A DNA stretch of 64,000 nt from contig CM063505.1 of the NCBI GenBank assembly GCA_032207245.1, positions 180,011,558 to 180,075,557 of the forward strand, given 5' to 3'. A model generated the notes under the pieces. It had not been told where the DNA came from. It saw nothing but the letters and a program-made list of their open reading frames with translations, and did no database searches. The DNA is from Pardosa pseudoannulata. Lineage: Eukaryota > Arthropoda > Arachnida > Araneae > Lycosidae. Both the position numbers and the translations under genes were made by a program. Within the stretch, counting starts at the first letter, position 1, and each line of letters starts with the position of its first letter. Below are positions 1-13,692 of the stretch, in pieces.

Positions 1-296
1 ACTTTTTCTAAATTAAAAATGCAAGAGTAAAGGCATTTAGCTGCATTAGTGCGTGTTAAATATAATTTTTTACCTTTAAACTACCTTTATTTATTAACAA
101 AATAAAATCAACACAGTATTGTTTTACAGAAGCGACTACTAATTACATATACAAAGAATTATTACTTTCTTCTTCCATCATATAAGAGAGTTTATCTGTG
201 TGTGTGTATGCAAGTAAATCATAAATAATAATAATTGCATCAATACTCATTCTATATGTAGTAATGCAATTATTAATTTGTGAGCGCATTTTATAG

Positions 297-402
297 GTTT
301 ACCTACGACGGCAAAAATTCTTACGTCGGCTTTGGTTACATGCAAAAGGAACGTTCATGGAACATTTTCAATGAAGAAATTAAAAGATATGAAGAGCTTT
401 AA
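297..402 (+). CDS. Candidate 3'-terminal coding exon of an unidentified gene (partial)
   Basis: An open frame begins after a consensus acceptor (TTTTATAG, AG at 295-296) and ends at TAA 400-402. The first base, G297, completes a split codon, and 34 codons follow. The peptide has a natural composition: it starts FTYDGKNSYVGFGYM, continues with a QKERSWNIF stretch and ends EEIKRYEEL. The aromatic, glycine and charged residues and balanced codon third positions stand out against the AT-rich surroundings. I do not recognise the family. The C-terminal YEEL loosely resembles KDEL-type ER-retrieval tetrapeptides, which would fit a secretory-pathway protein, but this is speculation. The rest of the gene would lie upstream of the window. 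The alternative is a chance open stretch, since 34 codons is short; the combination of acceptor, stop and downstream AATAAA makes an exon more likely than not. Confidence 0.45.
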
Positions 403-560
403 AAACATTTTATCTGCTAATTTTAGCAGCATTTACATAAATATATTCTTAACATCCTATTACATTTTCAAGCAGATTACGTAAAATGAAAATAAATTAG
501 TATTGAAATTCTACTGTCGTCTTAAAGCTGGAAAAGAATTTTTCTTAATCTCAGTGCAAA
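403..560 (+). other. Putative 3' UTR with polyadenylation signal
   Basis: AT-rich sequence follows the TAA of the candidate terminal exon. An AATAAA hexamer lies at 491-496, about 90 bases past the stop, which is a normal place for a poly(A) signal. The true cleavage site cannot be read from the sequence; the end given is a guess. Confidence 0.3.
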
Positions 561-3165
561 CACAAAGAAAAATCAAAATTAATTTCTTGGCCAACTCTCC
601 AAAGATATTTTTTACGGAACTATATGGAAAATATTTTATTGCAGATTATTTACATAAAATAAATAAAACTCTATAATACTGAAAGAGTACAAAATGAAAA
701 CTTTTCAAGTTTTTATAACATTTCGCGGATTTTCATGCTTTTTTTCTGTTTAATATGAGCGCTATAAAGAGGACTTATCAGATTCATTTTCAGATTCCAT
801 AATACGATATATATTACCTTTTTTGCTTTGGGCTTTTGTTTATAGTAGCGAACATGACATATGGCGTGTTAATTAACAAGTGAAATCGGGAGGTCGTGCC
901 ACAAAGTAAAACTAATGGGATAGGACAATTCAGTCTCCAGTACTAGTCAAATGTTTTTTTTTTTTTTTTTTAAATTTTTTTTTATTTCAGACCGTTTATT
1001 CAAATAGTTTTTATTGTAATTTTTCCCGCATTGGAAGCGTAGAGGGAGTGACGCAAGCACCCCCTCCCCTCTTTAAAGGTGGAGTCGTGTCTAAGATATA
1101 AATGGGAAGTCATCAATTTTCCGTAGGATAGAACGTTAACGTTTTTTCGAAAACCGGGGGACTGTTTCCAAACTGAAGAAGTCAATGCAAAAAAAGCGTA
1201 CTTGAGATAGGAGAAAACGCTTGTTTATTCCCAGGTTAGTCAATGAGTTACAGATGCTGTGACACAAAACTATAGAAACTAATTTTTTTTTTAAATAGGT
1301 TTCTTAAATCCTGGCAGAATAGGAAACTGCAAAACTACAATAGTTTAATATTTAAATTACTTTATTATGTGCACCAATTTGGAAAACTATTTTACTGCTG
1401 ATAAATGCAAAATAAAAGCTATTATGTATCCGTCTGCAAGAAAAGAGCTGTGGTAAATGAATGTGTTCCAAAGAGAGAAGGGAGGATTAAAAAAAAAAAA
1501 ATAAAAAAAATACGGGACATATTTTTGTTACACACAGAGATAATGAGAGGAGATATAGGGAGGGGGTAACCCGAACAGACAGAGTATGATTTGACCCGCA
1601 AATTTAAATCTTAAAAAATACTAATGTAAGAAAATTTCTATTAGTAAAAATCTAAACTGATAAGGGTCTTTCTCTTACCTGAAAATATTGATTTTGATTC
1701 GTGGTCATACTGTTACTTAATAGTAAAAAATAAGGGGCATTGAAGAATATCTCGTCCGAGATGTTTAGGTTCAGCCCTGCTCAAGTGACATAAGTGAGGA
1801 AGGTATGTGATCGTTGTAAACCCCCTCTCCTTCCGTAAGAACTGTTGTATAAATTTTGAGATAGGAGTTGAAGGAGTAGAACAACCGCCAGATGAAAAAT
1901 TTCTCGCTGAAAACTTAGATTTGGGAATGAGTTTAATATGAAAGCATTTTTAGATGACATAGTATTTATCATAAGTAAGGGAAGTGGAGAAAAACAATCG
2001 GTAAAACATTAAATAAATTTAATTTACTTTTTCGTCCACATTTTTATGTTATTCTTCGCCCACATTGATCTGCAGTACTGTTAAGATACAGAGCTAGAAG
2101 AACTTAAATATTGCTTGTATTGTAATGTGAATGACAGGGGTAAAAGATTTGATGCAAAGCAAACCAAAAGAAACCAATGAAAAACACGTTCATTAAGCTT
2201 ATTCGATATATACAATCGAGCCAAAGGCAGATCATTTGATAATTCGAGATTATAGAGGTAGCCTGTATACATTAAAATTTAACATATGAAAATGGCAATA
2301 ACTCGGATTTATATTTGGAGATTTCATATAAATTCACATAAAAAATTACATGCTTTTAAATTATGCATCCTTGTTTTCTGTCTCAATGAAGGTTCAATAA
2401 TGGAATTAGATACAGACGATACTCGAAATCTCGAACATCTTAAACATATGATAAATTACCTCTGAAGTAGCACAATATTCAATTCAAATGATTCATTATA
2501 TGCTTAAAGGTAAATAATACAACAAGGCAAAACTAAATATGTTATAATAATGTATTTTATTATTATATTTGTGCCGGTACGTGTGTGTATGTACGTTTTG
2601 CGAGAAAGTCACGTTGAAATGTGTGCATCGAGTAGAATTAGCAGTTTTTAACAACCAAGCATAGGAATGCTAAAGAATATAACTTGCAATTTATTCTGCT
2701 ATGATGGAAACTATTGCTTAAGAATTCAACATATGAATTCCAGATAAATATTTTATACTCTGTTCACCAAGACGAGAGCCCGAAAGTAAACAAAGTCACG
2801 TGATAATTGGTGAGTCCATTAACATGTTGGCGCCAATTACTAAAGCGTAGGGAGAAAGAAAAGCATGTTATTACCCCTCTATACCTGTAGACTACTACTA
2901 CAGCTAACACAGAAATTCCACGTTTTTTCCAAAAATCATTAGAAGAATAATTTATGAATTATTTTTTCGAATTGAAGTGCCAACTCTAAATAAAGTTCTT
3001 AAAATAGTAAATGATGATCCTGATTCACCAACTAATAGCAAGAGCAGAATTCTTTATCTAATGTATAGAAAACTGAGATAAATAAGGCTCTATTTGACAT
3101 CATGCGCTTCTATCGTTAAAATAACCATAATGAAAAAAAAGTTTTAAAAAATTACACACATCCTG
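561..3165. other. AT-rich noncoding DNA, no gene seen
   Basis: Short open frames only, all overlapping on both strands without recognisable protein motifs. It holds a T-rich run at about 954-980 and small purine-rich patches near 1440-1570. No repeat boundary was recognised. Confidence 0.5.
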
Positions 3166-3208
3166 AATTTTACAAAGATAAATTATTTGCATTACAAAAG
3201 GTAAACAA

Positions 3209-3209
<1 letters not shown>

Positions 3210-3264
<55 letters not shown>
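3210..3264. repeat. (TA)n microsatellite
   Basis: About 27 uninterrupted TA units. It accounts for the tyrosine-isoleucine run in the 128-codon minus-strand frame that crosses it. Confidence 0.97.
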
Positions 3265-3268
<4 letters not shown>

Positions 3269-3569
3269 TAAGAAGTAATATGTATGTACGCATATAGCTG
3301 ATTTAGTCTTGTTTAGAAACTCTTTGTCAAGTTTCTGTTTCAAACAATGCTCATGCATCACCTTGTTAGCTAATAATATACCTTCTAAATTTTTATCGAG
3401 GATGAAACTACTAAACTGAGTTCTTGTCTTGCACATACTGCTGAATATCCTATCACATTCTGAAGTGTTATGTAGTATTGTTAGATTATGCAACATAACT
3501 TTTGAAATTTTATTGTATTTTGAAGTTTTATCCGACCACAAACCACGTGATAACAACAGTAAACAATAT

Positions 3570-6500
3570 TGATACGGAAAAAATTATCTACTGCTTTAGG
3601 AAAATGTTCGTATGTATTCAACTTCCTCCTCTCATCTCAGATTATAGAAAATTACATTTATTTTCGGTTTTTCCAAGATATTATTTTTTGTTTAAAATTA
3701 TCTCCAAACCGCACTGTTTTCACATGCAAACGTACAACAATCTTAGAATGTGACCCAAATCCGTAGAATGTATGGCTAAACCGTACAAGTTGGCAGGTAT
3801 GGAGAAATAAACAACTTTAAATGAAAATATTTTTTAATATTTATATTTCATTAGATTATATTTTGATTAAGAATTGGAATAAAAACAAAAGAGACAGGGG
3901 AATGTTTTAAAGCACGATAAATACAATGCCTTAAAATAAGTGGGTTTATTTGGCAGATAAAATCTTCAAGTTCAGTTTATTTTACCCGAACTAAAACTAA
4001 TACTACGCACAAGGAACCTAAAAATTACTATTCTGGCGACAAGGCGAGACGCCCCTCTCCTCTGGCAAATCTCCTTCCTTGCTCGACTGCATTTATACCT
4101 TCGCCAGAACACTATAAATTATGCTTTAATTAGCTGAGAGAGAATCGAAAAAATAGGGGATTTTTCTCCGTTGCGCCCCACATCACGCCTATCCCTATTG
4201 AAAACGAAGCAGCACCCTGGTTTTTATGTCTGGCTCACAGCTCACAAGATTTTAATGGCATCTTAGGCAGGAGCAGGAACTAGAGAAGTTCAAGGCCATT
4301 GCTTACGGGAACTGCTACTGTAGACGGTCTTAATTCGAGAAAGATGATCACTTTTGAAAACAAACCAAGCCATTTTTTTTGGTTACACTTTTATAGGTAT
4401 TATTTGGCTGAGATTAATCATAGCTGTGAGTTGATGAAGTATAATATGTACAGTCAAACTCGGCTTATTCGAATTTATACAATGTTCTCTTGAATTTCGT
4501 ATACAAAATAGCGTTAAATAACTCTGGTTAAAAGAAGTCTCACATATTTGATCCCAAAAAATTATAAAACTGTCCTTTTTGCATAGAATTCCCAAATTTT
4601 CTTTAGACTCACGTCTTCACTGTTTTAATCCATTGGGAAGGAACAAGGAGGACGATTAAATACCATATCTTTATTCTTTATTATTAAAAAGCTTACAATA
4701 AAGAACATTGACTAGAGTTCATTTATTTAAAATCATTTCTATTGTGGATTCTTTATATCACAATAGCAGGAATATACGACCTCGCCGTCTTAAAAATAAC
4801 CGAAACCAATTAAAATCTTATAATGAAGTCTTCAATGCATTATTATAACAGAGAATCCAGACGGGCTTCAAAACTTAAAATCCTGCATGCTTTAAATATT
4901 ACCAGATATTTAAAAAAAAAAAATGATTTCACTTTCAAACTGATTAAATATATGCAAATAAGTAAATTAATCAATGCGAATATATGTGTATACATACACA
5001 CAAACAGGCATACAGTGCAAAATCATTTATACGAAACTCAAAGAAATATTTAATTATACTGAGTATTTCTCGATCTCCGGAGAAACTCTTAAGAATTGTT
5101 CTGACCATATTAACATCTCCGTATGGTTTTCTCCCCCCTCCTTTTAACAGAATTTGTTTGTTTTAATCTTTAAAGGGTTGAAAGAGTTTTTAATCCGTTA
5201 CAAAAGAGTTTTCTCTTTTCTTTAACATTTAATATTATTTAGTTTAAAAATGTTTGATAAAACTGTTCGTTGTATGTATTTATTTATTGAATACAGAGAC
5301 TTACTGAGTTTAATAAAGGCAAAACATTTTTGCTGTTATAGTTTACATATTTTAATATAAATATCATTTTTACCCGTAAACTAAGTTAATTTATTAAAAA
5401 ATCAGAAAAGCAGCACATTTTTTTTTTCTTATTGGCGAAAACGACTACTATTCAAATATAAAATGGCATCCCTCCCTCTGACCTTCGAACAAACTAGTTT
5501 CCTCTATACATATAAGCCGTCAATATTATAATATCATCAGCATCAGTAACACTAGAAAATATAGATATGATTTGCTTAATTTTTACAACGACCAAATATA
5601 GTGTCAGTCGACTAACACAAAAAGTTTTTTTAACTGAAGCCGCAATAGCACAACGAAAAAGTGCGGTTTAATATAAATAGTTTATAACATGCATATGTGC
5701 GTAATCAAAAAATTGCAATATTTTCCCTTTTTATTATAAATATAATATTGCTTTGAATCATAAATCTAAAATAAAGATTTTAGTCTATTTCTTTATTATA
5801 CACGAATTTTAAAAGAAATCATGCTTTCCCGCAGTAAATTATTTCACACCCATATAATAACAAATATGTTATAGAATGTAATTCGATTAATCAACTAATA
5901 CTACAGACTGATAACGCATATCTTAGAGAATTTATATACATGTTACAAGGTGAAAAAAAATTCTGTTTTAAATACATGACGTTGGGGGTCAGCAAAGTAT
6001 TATTTCCTGCGTATTTGTACAAGATATGAAAAAGAAAAATATTCCACGAGCTATCTGTACTTTGTCCATCTTCCAGGTGTAAAATCGTAAATATTTTGGA
6101 TCAATAAAAATCCCCATCCGTCATACGCAAAGATAAGCTGAAAGACGGGAGAAAGATTAGTTGTAGCCCTGAACACGTACTTGGAATTTATGGGTCCACA
6201 ATTATAAGCACATAACAACCATATAGCCATTATAAACGTTATAATGGCTGTGCGGATGATGTTGAATTAATTTTACATTTAGTTTCTTTGTGTTCAAGAG
6301 AATTCTTCTCAAACAAATACCTCTTAACGATTGTGCCGCTACAAATTATACACTGCCTTTCAAAACTGAGCATCTTTAAGGAACATACAATAATTTTCCC
6401 TCATTACTAATGCAGACTAAAAATTTTTTATCTCTTTTATTTAAAAATATAATTATTTTTGTCTTTGAATCAAATTAAAAAATTAAATACACAGGCAAAA

Positions 6501-9500
6501 GAAGCAAATGTAGCTTTACATCGACTATTTTTTTCTACCTTAAATTTGGAAGAAAATATTATACAAGTTAAACAGAAGCATGAAAATTCTGATTAAAAAA
6601 TTCTAAATTTATAAGATCTTATTACATTACACAAGCTAAGAAAAAGGAAAAAAAAAGAAAATAATTTTTCTCTTTTCCTATTTTTTTTTTTTTTTTCGAG
6701 ATATTACAGTGAAGTTTTCAGAGCTTATAACTTTAGATTAGAGGTCGAAAAAATTGAACTTATTTTGAAATCTCTCCAGGAAAAGAAGACCAAATTTATA
6801 AAAAAAATTTGTTCATATTTTATCAGTAGACTGAAAAGTTTAGGAAAATCAAGATACAACTATGTTAATTTTATTTTTACACACACATACATTCATTCAT
6901 TCAATGAAAAAATAAGACTATGTTTGTTATTTATTTTCATTTAAAAGCCAAATAAGGTGATCAAATTACAATATGTTACATAAGAGAAGGAGTATAAATG
7001 AATTCGAGATATATGAATTTTAAACCTTTGGTGTTACCCACTCACAACTTACTTATAATTGCTAAAATAATCTCGACTGCAAGAAAAGAAAAAAATAGCA
7101 TGAGGGGAAAACGGGGGGATTAACCACACGTGCACTTTAAATCAAAAATTTACTTTCTCCATACCTCAAACGCTAACACCGAAACCACCTGTTGATGAAT
7201 GAATCCATCAATATGAAATCATTTATTTTCCCCCACAACTTTTTTTTTTCTATCCCGCCTGTGTTATAGACATACTTTAAGCACCCTGTTAAATCTCTCA
7301 CCCTATGCAGGGCAACGTACAAAAAGATCCACAATAATCCTCAGCACACACTGACGCGCATTCCCAGTCAATAGAAACTTATTTACCGCCACCAACATGA
7401 ATTATGGATGGCGTAAAAGAGAGTAGGGGGATGCAGAGCGGGAATATCATTCTTGACCTTTCGACAGCAACCACCCCTTTAAATAATATAAAAGGAACTA
7501 GTGCGCGAGAGAGAGGGATTCCCCCCCCCCGTTAAAAGAAGTAGGTATGCAATATACATAACAGGTGTAAAATTGCAGCTACCCTTTTTCTGTCAATAAA
7601 ATATATGTAAACATGTATAGTGTACAGATGATATATAAGACGTATAATGGTTACAGCGTGCTTAAACAATCTAAACGCAGTTAAACCTCCTCATTACTCA
7701 TATCGAGTTGAAATACTGATGTCAAGACGAGAATTCGTATTATTGTTGAGTCACATAGAAAACACATCGCCTTTATTTAATTTAAAATTAGAAATTTAAT
7801 TTTAGATTAGTTTTCGATCGCAATCATTTAAAAAATATAAAAAAAACCTCAATTACATTCACAGAGTTGAAATATGGATGTAAAGATAAATATTCTTACT
7901 ATCGAAGACCATTTATCGCTGTTTACAATTTAATACCAGATTAGCTTCCGATTGTATACCTCAGCTCATTAAGTCAGACCAAAGAGCTAGTTTAAAGAAA
8001 CACCCAAACTAACGACGCAAGAGAATTTCTAGCATAAACCATGATTGACGGTTTGGGAGCCTTATCAGGGAGCTAAGAAATCTTGCAGCAACAGGTTCTT
8101 CGCACCATGGTGCTAGTTTCGCCAGTGGCTAGGACGATTTTACCACCATTAATCTTCTTCGAAATGAGAAATCAAGTGAGGGGGGTCTAGATGTCTCGGG
8201 TAGGGGGTAGAGTAGCAGCGAAATGGAATTTTGTGGCTTTGCTGTCTTGTAGTGTTAACTTGTAAAAGGAAAAATTAGAAAGACAGCAGAAACTGGCGGC
8301 AGAACTTGCGATCGTGGGACTTGGAGTACAGGAATGATAATGATTTTTATTAATCATTTTATCGCATTCTCTAGTCAAGCGAAGAAAAATAGTACCTGGA
8401 ATAGTGACTACTGCGGTAGTAATATAGCATAATGTGTTATCAGACTAGAAGAAATATATGTATATAATTCTTTCCCCAACGCTGCAGGCGCATTACTTTA
8501 TGACATTAGCCCATTTCACAGCACGGATGGCCAAGGTTGTAACTGCATTATATAACAACCAACATTATTATCAGTGAGAAGGGGGGGGGGAGAAGCACGT
8601 AAAATTCTTAAGCATGTTTAAAGCCAAGTACACTTTTTACGAGTTTACGCCACTATATAGATTAGATGGCACAAATTGTGAAATAAATTCAACAAGAATA
8701 TAAAATGCATAATAATTTAATAAATTAATTACTATATCAACTCAGTGAGTGTATTGTGGTAGAAATTCTCAGTAAAGCTTTCATTAACGTAAGCCATAAA
8801 ATTAATAAGGGAATTTGATTTGAAAAAAAATTATTAAATAAATTTTGCATTTAATACATATTAAGATCTAACTCACTTATCCGATATCTTTTTCAAACTA
8901 CGAAATTCATGTGATAAAAGAATAGTATTAAATAGACAAAGTAGAATTTTATTTACCACAACATAAACTGCCCGCCTTGTGGTCTAGGCCAGATAAGACA
9001 AACTACTTACAGAATAAAAACAAGTACTAAAAGCATTGAACAAAATAAAGAAACAAAGAGATCATAGATATAATTTCAGGAATGAGATACTAATTAAAAG
9101 GGGAATATGCATTAAAAATGACCACAGAAAAAGAAGTTTGTTAAACAAATTAAACAGATATATTCTTTCAGAGATAGCTAAATTTGTTTATACTTTTGAA
9201 TTTCCGAAAATATTTCGTAGGTATAATCCTCTTATATGGGACTGTGTCACAAATTCCAAATAATTCAATTTGGCTTATACTGTAGCAGCCCTGAATAGGA
9301 AAATTTCACAGTTGCGTGTTTTATGACAACACAGCTACTTAATTCGTAACTTATTTATAAATGAGTAATACTTTCAAAATTGTACAAACGTCTTTCTTCA
9401 AATGTAATATATCAAAGTATACAACCATTGCGGCAATCAACTATTTTATAAAATTTAAATCTGAATTTTTTTTATTTTATCCAGATATGTTTATATGTTT

Positions 9501-9870
9501 AATTAAATAGCCTAAAATGGTCATTTTGGGAATTTAGCACGTAATTTATAAAATAGAAAAAGAGATAAATATTCTTGGGACTTTAGCATAGTAAGTTTTA
9601 TTTTTGTTTGATTGTATGATAGTAAATCTCTATTCATTAGCGTAAAAAATGTATATGTGGTTAACAATTTGTGCTAGGCATAGATATTCATTTTTGTTTT
9701 TCTCTACCTGATTGATAGTCACATATTTTTCTCTAGATATGTGCTATTGTAACTTAAAACAATGTTTTTTATTTAAGACAAAAAATGTAATAATAATCTT
9801 CCCAAAGTTCAGAATCACTAACTCAATAACAATATTCATTAAGGTTTCATTCCTGAATAGGTATTAGGAA
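3570..9870. other. Long gene-free AT-rich interval
   Basis: No convincing exon, transposase or tRNA was found in this 6.3-kb stretch. Frames are below about 85 codons and look like chance. It holds scattered homopolymer runs, a (GA)n/poly(C) patch near 7507-7530, and the small palindrome at 6225-6249 listed separately. Confidence 0.45.
6225..6249. repeat. Perfect 11-bp stem with 3-nt loop
   Basis: AGCCATTATAA at 6225-6235 is repeated in inverted form as TTATAATGGCT at 6239-6249, separated by three bases. It is close to a perfect palindrome and could be a cruciform-forming site or a footprint of a lost element. No function is assigned. Confidence 0.7.
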
Positions 9871-9877
9871 AATTATC

Positions 9878-10170
9878 CGATGGCTTTTCTCCCCCAATTT
9901 CCTCCAATCTATTTCCACGGCATGCCAGCGCAGAGAATGTAACACGCGCGCCCAGTCTACGCGAAATAGGCGGTGGGTGGTCGACGCGATTGTTAGTATC
10001 CCCCTCCGCCCGCCCCCCATTTTCCACAGGCGTCAGACAGCCCAATCATCCGCTTCAACGCGAACCGGACCTACCGGGTGTTACTACTTATTTCCCAGTT
10101 CTTCACTCATCTTGCTTATGCAACGCCAAAATCTACGTTCATTACACTGCGAGGTGCTTCCAATGGGTGC
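9878..10170. other. CpG-dense island in AT-rich DNA
   Basis: About 20 CpG dinucleotides fall in the 200 bases from 9878 to 10075, including GTCGACGCG and CACGCGCGCC, with more up to about 10215. The flanks have very few. Overlapping open frames of 68-70 codons on both strands are a side effect of high GC. The patch could be a promoter or regulatory island, or a fragment of a GC-rich repeat; no TATA or initiator arrangement was identified. Confidence 0.4.
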
Positions 10171-10594
10171 TGCGCGAATTTCACCATAAGGGATAGGGTA
10201 CAACGTGACGCGCTTCCTGCTTTTTTATTTATTTACTTTCTAATTTGAACGCACGTCAGCCACAAATTACAATAGCGTTTAATAATTATTAAGAAAAGCA
10301 TGAAATTGACAGTCTGAGCGCTTAAGACACGTACAATAGACGTACCCTATAGGGCATTTAGGTATAACACATCTTATAGAATCTAATAAATGCATAAAGG
10401 ATAAATTAAGAAACAAATTTTGACTGAAAACGAACGAAATTCTGCAATAAAACAAAGCAATATCAAAATGTACATAGGTGATTTCAATACATTAAATTAA
10501 TACAGATGTATATTGGCGAGCTTTGACACAATTTTATCGGTAGTTCGATGTGAAGATCAGTGTAGTAGTTTTACTACTCAAGGGCAAATGAGAA

Positions 10595-10690
10595 CAGAGG
10601 TTTAAAACTGGCATATCCATGCCACCAGTGGTATTGAACGTCGAACCTCTGGATATGAAGATCAATGTCTTAGCTACAGGGTCATCCTCT
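10595..10690 (-). other. tRNA-like (SINE-like) remnant beside a long poly(A)
   Basis: Read on the minus strand this contains TAGCTAAGACATTG (A-box-like) and GGTTCGACGTTC (B-box-like) at roughly tRNA spacing, then GGTGGCATGG as in the SINE copies elsewhere in the window. The match is weak. The poly(A) to its right is on the wrong side to be its tail. Confidence 0.35.
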
Positions 10691-10694
10691 AGGG

Positions 10695-10750
<56 letters not shown>
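10695..10750. repeat. Poly(A) tract, 56 nt
   Basis: An uninterrupted run of 56 A, the longest homopolymer in the window. A retroposon tail on the plus strand is possible, but no coding or SINE body on the left clearly matches one. Confidence 0.95.
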
Positions 10751-10752
<2 letters not shown>

Positions 10753-10759
10753 AATAACG

Positions 10760-12520
10760 ACGATATGGCATTATTAAATAAATGGCGATATACTTTAGAT
10801 TCGCTTCCGTAATACAAAAGTAATTTACACAACTTTCAGCATTACAGCAATAGTAAAATATACATGAATTACGAGGCCTACAGTCACATAAATAATTTTA
10901 TCGTTCGATTATTCGAATGTTAATTGTTTCATTCCTTTGTGAGAAATTGTAAACCAATAATTTTACCTTTACAGCATACACGTGTTTTAGTCATAAAGGA
11001 GAGGCCATAGAAATGAGAGGAAAAAAAAAAAAAAAAAAAAGAATCAACCGACTTTTTAAAATGCAATTAAGGATGCATCTCCTGCATAACAAAGACATTC
11101 CCAGAAGATATATAAGGCCAGATAAAAAGGGGCTACAACAAAACCCATCAATTAGACCATTAAATTTTTCACGATTTTAAAACATTTCAATCGCATCCGG
11201 CACACATAAGTGTTTACATATACCACCCAGGTTAAGGGGAGTTTAATCGTAAGCGTGTAAGTAATTATCCTCTAACTAAACTCTTTCTCCTCTCGTTTCG
11301 TCCAAGTTATTTATGACTCCACATTCAAAGACGTCAGGTTGTTAAGACGAACAATAAAACTTCGACCTGTCTTGTAAATCCCCGTGTCATTATGTTTAAG
11401 GCATCACAAAAGCAGCTGCGTATTTTCCACTCCTTGGTTGCTTTGCCTACAGGGGTAGTCGAACACGAATAAAAAGAAAAGGTAATTTTTCGTATTTTAC
11501 TTTAAAAGCTCTGGCAATAAAAGATTCTCTCACGGAGTCTTTACAGAGGTTACAAAGCTAAGATTTCTAAAGATTTTTTTAAGAGAATTTTCTTTTTGTA
11601 ATTAAACACCCTTATAAAAGTACCTGAATTATTTTTGAGAATATCATACCTAAAATACGTGTCATTACAAAATGAAAGTACAACACACGCATATATATTT
11701 AATAAAACCTGTCATCTATAATGACACTACAGGATTCTACAAATTCGATTATTTGTGCAAACAATATTTACGCTACCCACCCACCTCGCAAAGCGAAATT
11801 TTTTTTTATTTTTTTATTTTTAACATAAATATTGTGTTTTGGTTTACGCACTTGTAAGGTATTACATTTTGACACTTGTATATTTAGTTAAATTTAATAC
11901 ACGCTAGTATTCAATTATAATTAAAAATTGCGGAGGTATCACATGAAAAAATTATATGTCTGTGGCGCTTTCATCTGAACCCTTAAAATTATTCACGATT
12001 TTGCAGAAAAGAAACTTTCAAATCATTGAAAATAGTAGCCACTAGTTGTAGTTGGTCAGCTCGTTAAAATCGCCAGTTTCGTTTCTCTTTAACAGTTTTC
12101 CAGCGTATATTTGAATTAGCATTATTGTCTTACCTAAATGTCATTACTGTTTGGGGTTTGCTTACGGCGGCAAAAACGCTAAATCCGGTCCTGCTTATAC
12201 CTTTCCCAAGAATGACTGTCTCCAGTAGCTGAGAATGACAGCTCACACGTCGAGTCGATAATGCGGCAAGTGTGAATTAGTGCTAAGTAGGAGAGGGGAG
12301 AAATGATGACCTCCGAAAAATAAATAAGTAAAAACGGCGTAAAAGAGCGAGGGGGAGAAGATACACGGATATCAGAATACCTGGTGGCTGCCCCACCCTG
12401 ATCGCTTTTTGGCCAGCCAAGGTCACGCGAAAAGCTCCAAATGATACACTATTCGGAACACGCACGGCTCCATGTAATGACACCTTATGCCAGTTCACGC
12501 AACCAATGCCCTCCCTCCCC
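10760..12520. other. Gene-free interval
   Basis: AT-rich DNA with an A-run at about 11022-11040. The minus-strand 113-codon frame at 12283-12624 owes its length to a poly(A)/poly(Phe) stretch. No element boundary was recognised. Confidence 0.45.
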
Positions 12521-12523
12521 CAT

Positions 12524-12525
<2 letters not shown>

Positions 12526-12556
<31 letters not shown>
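12526..12556. repeat. Poly(A) tract, 31 nt
   Basis: Uninterrupted A run following CATGC. No associated retroposon body could be recognised. Confidence 0.95.
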
Positions 12557-12559
<3 letters not shown>

Positions 12560-13063
12560 AAGGGGTCAGATTTAATATTTTTTTTCGCAGTAAACTGCAT
12601 ACATTGAAAAGGGACTAAGCGCAAATCAAAATATAAACAGCGAACGATAAAATAAACTTGCGTAGAACGTTTTGGTATTTAGTTTTTCTTTTCTTGACTA
12701 CCACCCTCAAGTTGAGTAAATATCACTTCCGTTTATTATTGCTGAAAAGTTTTTAATTATTCAGAGTAAGCGTAGACTAAGTATCCGTGTCACGACATAT
12801 CTCGTCTCTGGTACTATTTCCAATGGGTATATACATGATAGTTATTTCACAATTGAAAAAAAACGGACGAAATAGGAAAACTGCAAGGAAAAAAATTAAA
12901 GGGGTAATTACAAAGCCACTGTACCACATGTCTTTACACAAATAGCATGTATAGGGAATTTAAGGCTGTGTCTTACTGTAACATACACTGATAATGTATA
13001 TCAAGCATAATTTTGCTGCATTTCCTAGTCTATATACATTACAGCATTTTTATATTGTCAACA

Positions 13064-13225
13064 GGTTTGATTTGGACCACCGTGGTTAATTTTTTCCCTC
13101 AAAGAAAGCTAATGACACAGGGATCTACTGCTTAAAGTCAATTCCAGACGGCCACAATATCCATAACTGGGATTCGAACTAAAGAACTCTGGTTCTTGAA
13201 GCAGAGCCTGACTTTCCGACACATT
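13064..13225 (-). mobile_element. tRNA-derived SINE copy (degenerate)
   Basis: Plus-strand order is body then tRNA-like head, so the element lies on the minus strand. The body contains ACTGCTTAAAGTCAATTCC, matching the ACTGCTTAAAGCCGATTCC of the copy near 30.5 kb. The B box appears as GGGATTCGAAC (reverse complement GTTCGAATCCC) at about 13169-13179. Several substitutions and small gaps show it is old. No poly(A) tail is visible. Confidence 0.65.
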
Positions 13226-13229
13226 GTCA

Positions 13230-13656
13230 ACAGGAGCAATGTATAGTTGCTAAGAGTAATACTTCTCAACTACTATAGACTTCCTCTAGCAATAGGTTTA
13301 AATAGTAAATATAGCTGAGTATCTGATAGTAGTGGCAATGTGTGGAGTGGAAGAGGGCTCACATAAATGCTCATTGCATTTGCATAAAAACGTAACATGT
13401 TAAACATTTTCCAATGTTTGCAAAAGTTAACAGCCAAATCTCCCCAGGCAGTTAAAACAGGGTTAATTCTTTATCTTGGAAGCATAACTTACTTCGGGTA
13501 CTCTTTCTAAGCATATGCCGCACATACAAATTATGGAAGGAAAATTAAATCGATCTCTGACTGTTACCAACTGAATTTTTTCAAACACGAATTAAATGGC
13601 TGGAAAAATTACTCGGGTTTCTTTATCCGAATTTCATAGCTGCAGCAATTTATATA

Positions 13657-13692
<36 letters not shown>

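Noticed and set aside
3170..3556. 128-codon minus-strand open frame
   Set aside because: Its length comes from translating the (TA)n microsatellite as Tyr-Ile repeats; the rest has no motif.
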